From contig CAZHHX010000010.1 of NCBI GenBank assembly GCA_964532465.1, positions 1 through 64,000 of the forward strand: 64,000 nucleotides of DNA, given 5' to 3'. Below the pieces are notes generated by a model that searched no databases, was not told the origin of the DNA, and worked only from the letters and a program-made list of their open reading frames with translations. A program made the translations under genes and the position numbers. Positions 60,765 through 64,000 of this stretch are shown piece after piece. This stretch comes from JAPLKB01 sp964532465 (GTDB taxonomy: Bacteria; Desulfobacterota; Syntrophorhabdia; Syntrophorhabdales; Syntrophorhabdaceae). The first letter of the stretch is position 1. Every line of letters starts with the position of its first letter.

Positions 60765-62213
60765 ATGAAACCGATAAGATTTGTTCCTGCTGTCATAATT
60801 TATTTTATGTTGTCGCTTTTTTTCGGTTACATTGTTCTTGAGCGTGTTCATGCCGCTACCGCTGTCTGTCCTCGTTACAGTGTTTCCATGGAGGGTGTTG
60901 CAATAAACATGGGCGTCAGCTATATGGAACGTCTTGAGGCGCACAAAACAGGCGGAGGCCCCGGCCACAACGGCAGATGGAAGATAGACCTTTTTGAACA
61001 GATTATTACCTACCCCCGGCCCTTAGATTTCCCGATTGCCACAGATAATGTACACGATTTGGGTAACGGTGTTACCATGCACTCCCAGTGCGTTGTCGTA
61101 GGAAATGTTATCCGGTGCAGTAGTACCTCAGAGAATATGTTCCTTGAAGTAAAGAATAATCAGGTCAGAATGGAACAAACGGCCCCCTGGCACGGCAAGG
61201 TTGTCGGCAATACGATGAGTTGGAAATTTCATCTTGAAAACCCCATGGAACCTGTCCTGAGTGGAGTTATTGCCGAGGGAGCGAAAGACTCTATTGAACT
61301 TACAATTATTGATCCGAAGGAGAAGGGGCGCTATGTCTACAGCTCACTGGACTCCCCTGTTCTTCAACTAAATTTCCAGGCTAAGACCAAACCGGAACAG
61401 TATGCTGATTCTGTTGACTGGATTATCCCGGAGATGGAAGACGTCAAGCGCAAGATTCTTCAGGGGGCACCCAAAGGCAGGCAACTGGATGTACTCTACG
61501 AGAATATGCCGAAAGAGAACAGTCAGTTCGGTAAAAAAAAGGTGACAGCCACACTGAAAGTGGGTGCCTGCAGGGCAACGGAAACGCGGGAGGTCCAGTT
61601 TTTCTATCCCCGTGACGCAAAGAATAATCCTGAAGGCAAATATTATAACTGGTTCTATTACTGGAAGCAGACACCTGCCGCTAAACCTTTTGGCCAGACC
61701 GTCAATATCGAGTTCGGCGGCACCCAGTTCGACGCCTGCAAAGACTTCCATGTGCCGGCCATGTTCAAACCGGCCTATATGTATAAAACGATCCACGTCT
61801 GTGACCTTACCGCAAAGCTTGACAACAAATTTTCGATTCGCTTCCCGAAGATCAAGCGAAGCAATCCCGTCACACACACAACAAAGACCTATGGAACGAC
61901 AACGCACATAGATTCCTATGCCATAATTATGCGCCACGAGTTTACCCACTTCAATGCTTATAATACATGGCGCGAAGGCAAGACTTTAGAGCAGATGGAC
62001 GCGGAAGACAGCGATCAGGACGGCATTCCCGACAGTCTTGAACCGGGCATGGGGTTCGAAGTGGGCAAGTTTCAGACCTACTGGGGCAATGACCCCGACT
62101 GGAAAAGGATGGGCGGAGACGAAGAAATCCTGGCTTATGAATCAATGTATGATTATGTATTCGGCACATATGATGCCTATGACTGGGGAAAACCGGGGAA
62201 AAACTGGCCTTAG
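60765..62213 (+). CDS. Secreted HExxH putative metalloprotease with calcium-type loop
   Basis: A 482-residue protein with a signal peptide (hydrophobic about 8-28, cleavage near VHAAT). The C-terminal part has RHEFTH (H391, E392, H395), a zinc-protease motif, and further on GGDEEILAYE could supply the third ligand. Between them, DSDQDGIPDSLEPG is a calcium-binding loop of the thrombospondin type-3 kind. The N-terminal 350 residues have no recognised domain. Expected role: extracytoplasmic zinc peptidase or a non-catalytic relative. It is a single-gene unit with its own promoter. Confidence 0.75.
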   Translation: MKPIRFVPAVIIYFMLSLFFGYIVLERVHAATAVCPRYSVSMEGVAINMGVSYMERLEAHKTGGGPGHNGRWKIDLFEQIITYPRPLDFPIATDNVHDLGNGVTMHSQCVVVGNVIRCSSTSENMFLEVKNNQVRMEQTAPWHGKVVGNTMSWKFHLENPMEPVLSGVIAEGAKDSIELTIIDPKEKGRYVYSSLDSPVLQLNFQAKTKPEQYADSVDWIIPEMEDVKRKILQGAPKGRQLDVLYENMPKENSQFGKKKVTATLKVGACRATETREVQFFYPRDAKNNPEGKYYNWFYYWKQTPAAKPFGQTVNIEFGGTQFDACKDFHVPAMFKPAYMYKTIHVCDLTAKLDNKFSIRFPKIKRSNPVTHTTKTYGTTTHIDSYAIIMRHEFTHFNAYNTWREGKTLEQMDAEDSDQDGIPDSLEPGMGFEVGKFQTYWGNDPDWKRMGGDEEILAYESMYDYVFGTYDAYDWGKPGKNWP

Positions 62214-62251
62214 GAAAAGGGATTCAATAAAAATCAGTAACTAAATGAGAA

Positions 62252-62296
62252 CCTCCGGCTTTGCCGGAGGCCATAGCTTGTAAAGACTCTATGGCC
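62252..62296. terminator. Two stacked hairpins between convergent genes
   Basis: CCTCCGGC-TTT-GCCGGAGG (62252-62270) is perfect, and GGCCATAG (62269) pairs with CTATGGCC (62289), the latter touching the PFK stop codon. There is no long T tract, so termination is probable rather than certain. Confidence 0.6.
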
Positions 62297-63396
62297 TACA
62301 ATATGGATGATCTTCGTCCATTATATCTTTCCATATCATAATATTTATCAACATCAACAAGCTTCAGCTTATGGATGATTTCTTTCATGGGAACGCTTGT
62401 TATTTGACCCCGCAAAAGACTTACCATGCGTCCGTAATCCTCGTTTATTATCATATCAACAGCGGCAATGCCAAACCGCCTTGCCATTAAACGATCATGC
62501 GCCGAAGGCGTTCCTCCGCGCTGTAAGTAACTTAAGGCAATCGGGCGTGATACGAATCCTGTCTTTTTTTCTATTTCATCGGAAACATAATTTGCTATGC
62601 CTCCAAGCGAGGGGTGTCCGAATTCATCTATCTTGCCGTCTCTAAGAAATTCATGCTGTCCTGAAGGCATTGCCCCTTCGGAAACGACAATGATTGAATA
62701 GTTTATTTCCCGTCCTCTTCGTTCACTGAGGAGTTCACATACCCGGCTCATATCAAAAAGGTATTCCGGTATTAAAATAATATACGCGCCGCTGCATTCT
62801 CCTCCGTGCAAAGCGAGCCATCCCGCGTGACGTCCCATTGTTTCAACAACAAATATACGCCCGTGAGAACCCGCGGTTGTTCTCAGCCGGTCTATTTCCT
62901 CCATAATTATATTAACGGCAGTATCAAAACCGAGGGAATAGTCGGTTCCCGTAAGATCATTGTCAATGGTCTTGGGTATGCCCACGGTCTTGATGCCCAT
63001 TTTGTATAATTTATAGGCAACGCCGAGCGTATCTTCTCCGCCGATTGCAACAAGCGCGTCTATTCCGAGCTTTTTAATATTTTCAACAACCTTTTCTGAA
63101 CGATCATTTTTCGGATTAAAAGGGTTTGTTCGTGAGGTGCCCAGATTTGTTCCCCCATACCGGTCCCATCTTCGAACAGTTTCTTCATCAAGATGCTTAA
63201 GGTGCCGTTCGCAGCTTTTCGGATCATCGGGATCGACCTCTGCCAACCCCTTCCAGCCATTGGCAATACCGATAACTTCAAAAGAAACGGATCTCTTGTC
63301 AGCCAGTTTTGAATCAAGAGCGCTTTTGGTTACCCATTTCACTGCGCCATTCAAACCGGGGCAGTCTCCTCCACCTGTTAAAACAGCTATTTTCAT
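62296..63396 (-). CDS. pfp: 6-phosphofructokinase, probably pyrophosphate-dependent
   Basis: A 366-residue group A/III phosphofructokinase. GGGDCPGLN is at the N-terminus. The donor site reads GGEDTLGVA, placing D122 where ATP-PFK of E. coli has Gly104, and PKTIDNDLTG, placing K142 where E. coli has Gly124. Asp plus Lys at these positions is the pattern of PPi-PFK. The active-site TIDND and ETMGRHAGWLAL segments are intact. PPi use would make the glycolytic step reversible. ATP use is not excluded by sequence alone. Confidence 0.9.
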   Translation of the reverse strand: MKIAVLTGGGDCPGLNGAVKWVTKSALDSKLADKRSVSFEVIGIANGWKGLAEVDPDDPKSCERHLKHLDEETVRRWDRYGGTNLGTSRTNPFNPKNDRSEKVVENIKKLGIDALVAIGGEDTLGVAYKLYKMGIKTVGIPKTIDNDLTGTDYSLGFDTAVNIIMEEIDRLRTTAGSHGRIFVVETMGRHAGWLALHGGECSGAYIILIPEYLFDMSRVCELLSERRGREINYSIIVVSEGAMPSGQHEFLRDGKIDEFGHPSLGGIANYVSDEIEKKTGFVSRPIALSYLQRGGTPSAHDRLMARRFGIAAVDMIINEDYGRMVSLLRGQITSVPMKEIIHKLKLVDVDKYYDMERYNGRRSSIL

Positions 63397-63597
63397 TTTT
63401 ATAACTCCTTTGCCCTTTAATTAGGAAAAGCTTTCAATATTATTGAAATCAATTTAATAAATAAACCATAACGATAGTATCCATATTGCCACGCCAATCA
63501 AGGAGTGTCAATGAAAATAAGGTTGCAAAAAGAAGAGATTTGTATTATTAGTTTCCTGCAAGTATGTATGCGTAAACTGTCTTAGAGGAAGGTTATC

Positions 63598-64000
63598 CTG
63601 GAAACTCCGGCAAAGAAAAAATATTTACCAGTTTTATTATGTTTCTTCATATCAACGTGTTTTATTTTCTTGTCTTTTTTTCCATCTGTCGCAAATGTGG
63701 CTGAAATTAATGCAGATGGCATTGAGGAATCAAATGAGGAAATAAATGTTGAAGATTCTTTTGAATTTGCGCCCCCGTCTGCAACGCATGAAATTATAAA
63801 TTTTAATATATTTGAAGATATAGCCAGAGCAAAAGAAATGCTTGAAAATATGACCTGCAATTTTAAGGTTGTAAAAACGGCAAAATATGAAAAAGTAAAG
63901 AAACAGGTAAAGGGAAAAAAATCAAAAAAGGGGAGTAAAGGGAATAAGGGGAAAACGATAATAGTAAAAGTTAAAAAAGGCGTGAAAAACGAATTGGGTG
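63598..64000 (+). CDS. Partial exported or membrane-anchored protein, cut by the window edge
   Basis: An open frame runs off the right end. It begins after an in-frame TAG at 63583 and codes for a short basic start, a hydrophobic segment (about residues 10-30), an acidic region rich in E and D, and then a lysine/glycine-rich stretch. No ATG, GTG or TTG is available before the hydrophobic segment; CTG at 63598 lies five bases after GGAAGG and is the best start. No family is recognised from this portion. Confidence 0.6.
   Translation, partial: METPAKKKYLPVLLCFFISTCFIFLSFFPSVANVAEINADGIEESNEEINVEDSFEFAPPSATHEIINFNIFEDIARAKEMLENMTCNFKVVKTAKYEKVKKQVKGKKSKKGSKGNKGKTIIVKVKKGVKNELG

Overview
The window reads as a chromosome segment of a Gram-negative, AT-leaning anaerobe. 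The envelope evidence is a TonB-dependent BtuB receptor, LolCD lipoprotein export and a probable lipoprotein. The anaerobe evidence is rubrerythrin, two-subunit class I fumarase, corrinoid salvage and a probable pyrophosphate-dependent phosphofructokinase. The split F0 operon, dispersed hairpin repeats and overall gene mix would suit Desulfobacterota (Syntrophia-like deltaproteobacteria). That placement is inference; no rRNA is present.

Layout. 0.3-4.3 kb: tRNA-Thr and the MrfA/MrfB helicase-exonuclease repair pair. 4.4-17.0 kb: an exported cyclophilin, then a long minus-strand corrinoid block: cobalamin riboswitch, btuB, an asparagine-synthase-like ATPase with a zinc ribbon, a DUF71 ATPase, btuF-btuC-btuD, cobU, a hairpin repeat, cobT-cobS-cbiB-cobD-cobC. 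Ring-building genes are absent, so this looks like import plus lower-loop assembly. 17-25.4 kb: rubrerythrin, ketopantoate reductase, alanine dehydrogenase, malic enzyme, fumarase alpha/beta, inositol-phosphate synthase with a CDP-alcohol phosphatidyltransferase, and a DUF3617 protein. 25.9-29.3 kb: Nudix hydrolase, O-methyltransferase and a GHKL ATPase-acetyltransferase-like fusion.

29.5-33.5 kb is an accessory island ending at tRNA-Val. It holds a probable phosphorothioate-sensing HNH restriction enzyme, a truncated cysteine desulfurase, VapBC, a stand-alone LigD-type 3'-phosphoesterase and a MntA-HepT toxin-antitoxin pair, with perfect palindromes at both ends. 33.7-47.2 kb: ClpB, a ThiS-like carrier with a TtuA-like tRNA thiolase, a GAF/degenerate-GGDEF protein beside MreB, a UvrD-family helicase, an EF-hand lipoprotein, two unknown genes, the F0 genes atpZ-atpI-atpB-atpE (subunit c carries a sodium-type ligand set) and a tyrosine/proline-rich exported protein. 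47.6-64 kb: UPF0182 membrane protein, an RHH-PIN toxin-antitoxin pair, a GDT1-type exporter, a PAS histidine kinase with a cysteine cluster, a PIN-like unknown, LolD-LolC, LysS, RimO, a secreted HExxH protein, PFK, and the start of a gene cut by the window edge.

Dispersed repeats are a strong theme. One family of about 280 bp (9.7, 25.5 and 50.3 kb, with a decayed copy at 55.6 kb) keeps its hairpins although the arm sequences differ between copies. A second family of 130-150 bp (26.3, 29.3 and 52.2 kb) has a similar central hairpin. A 162-bp element with 21-bp terminal inverted repeats overlaps the malic enzyme stop codon.
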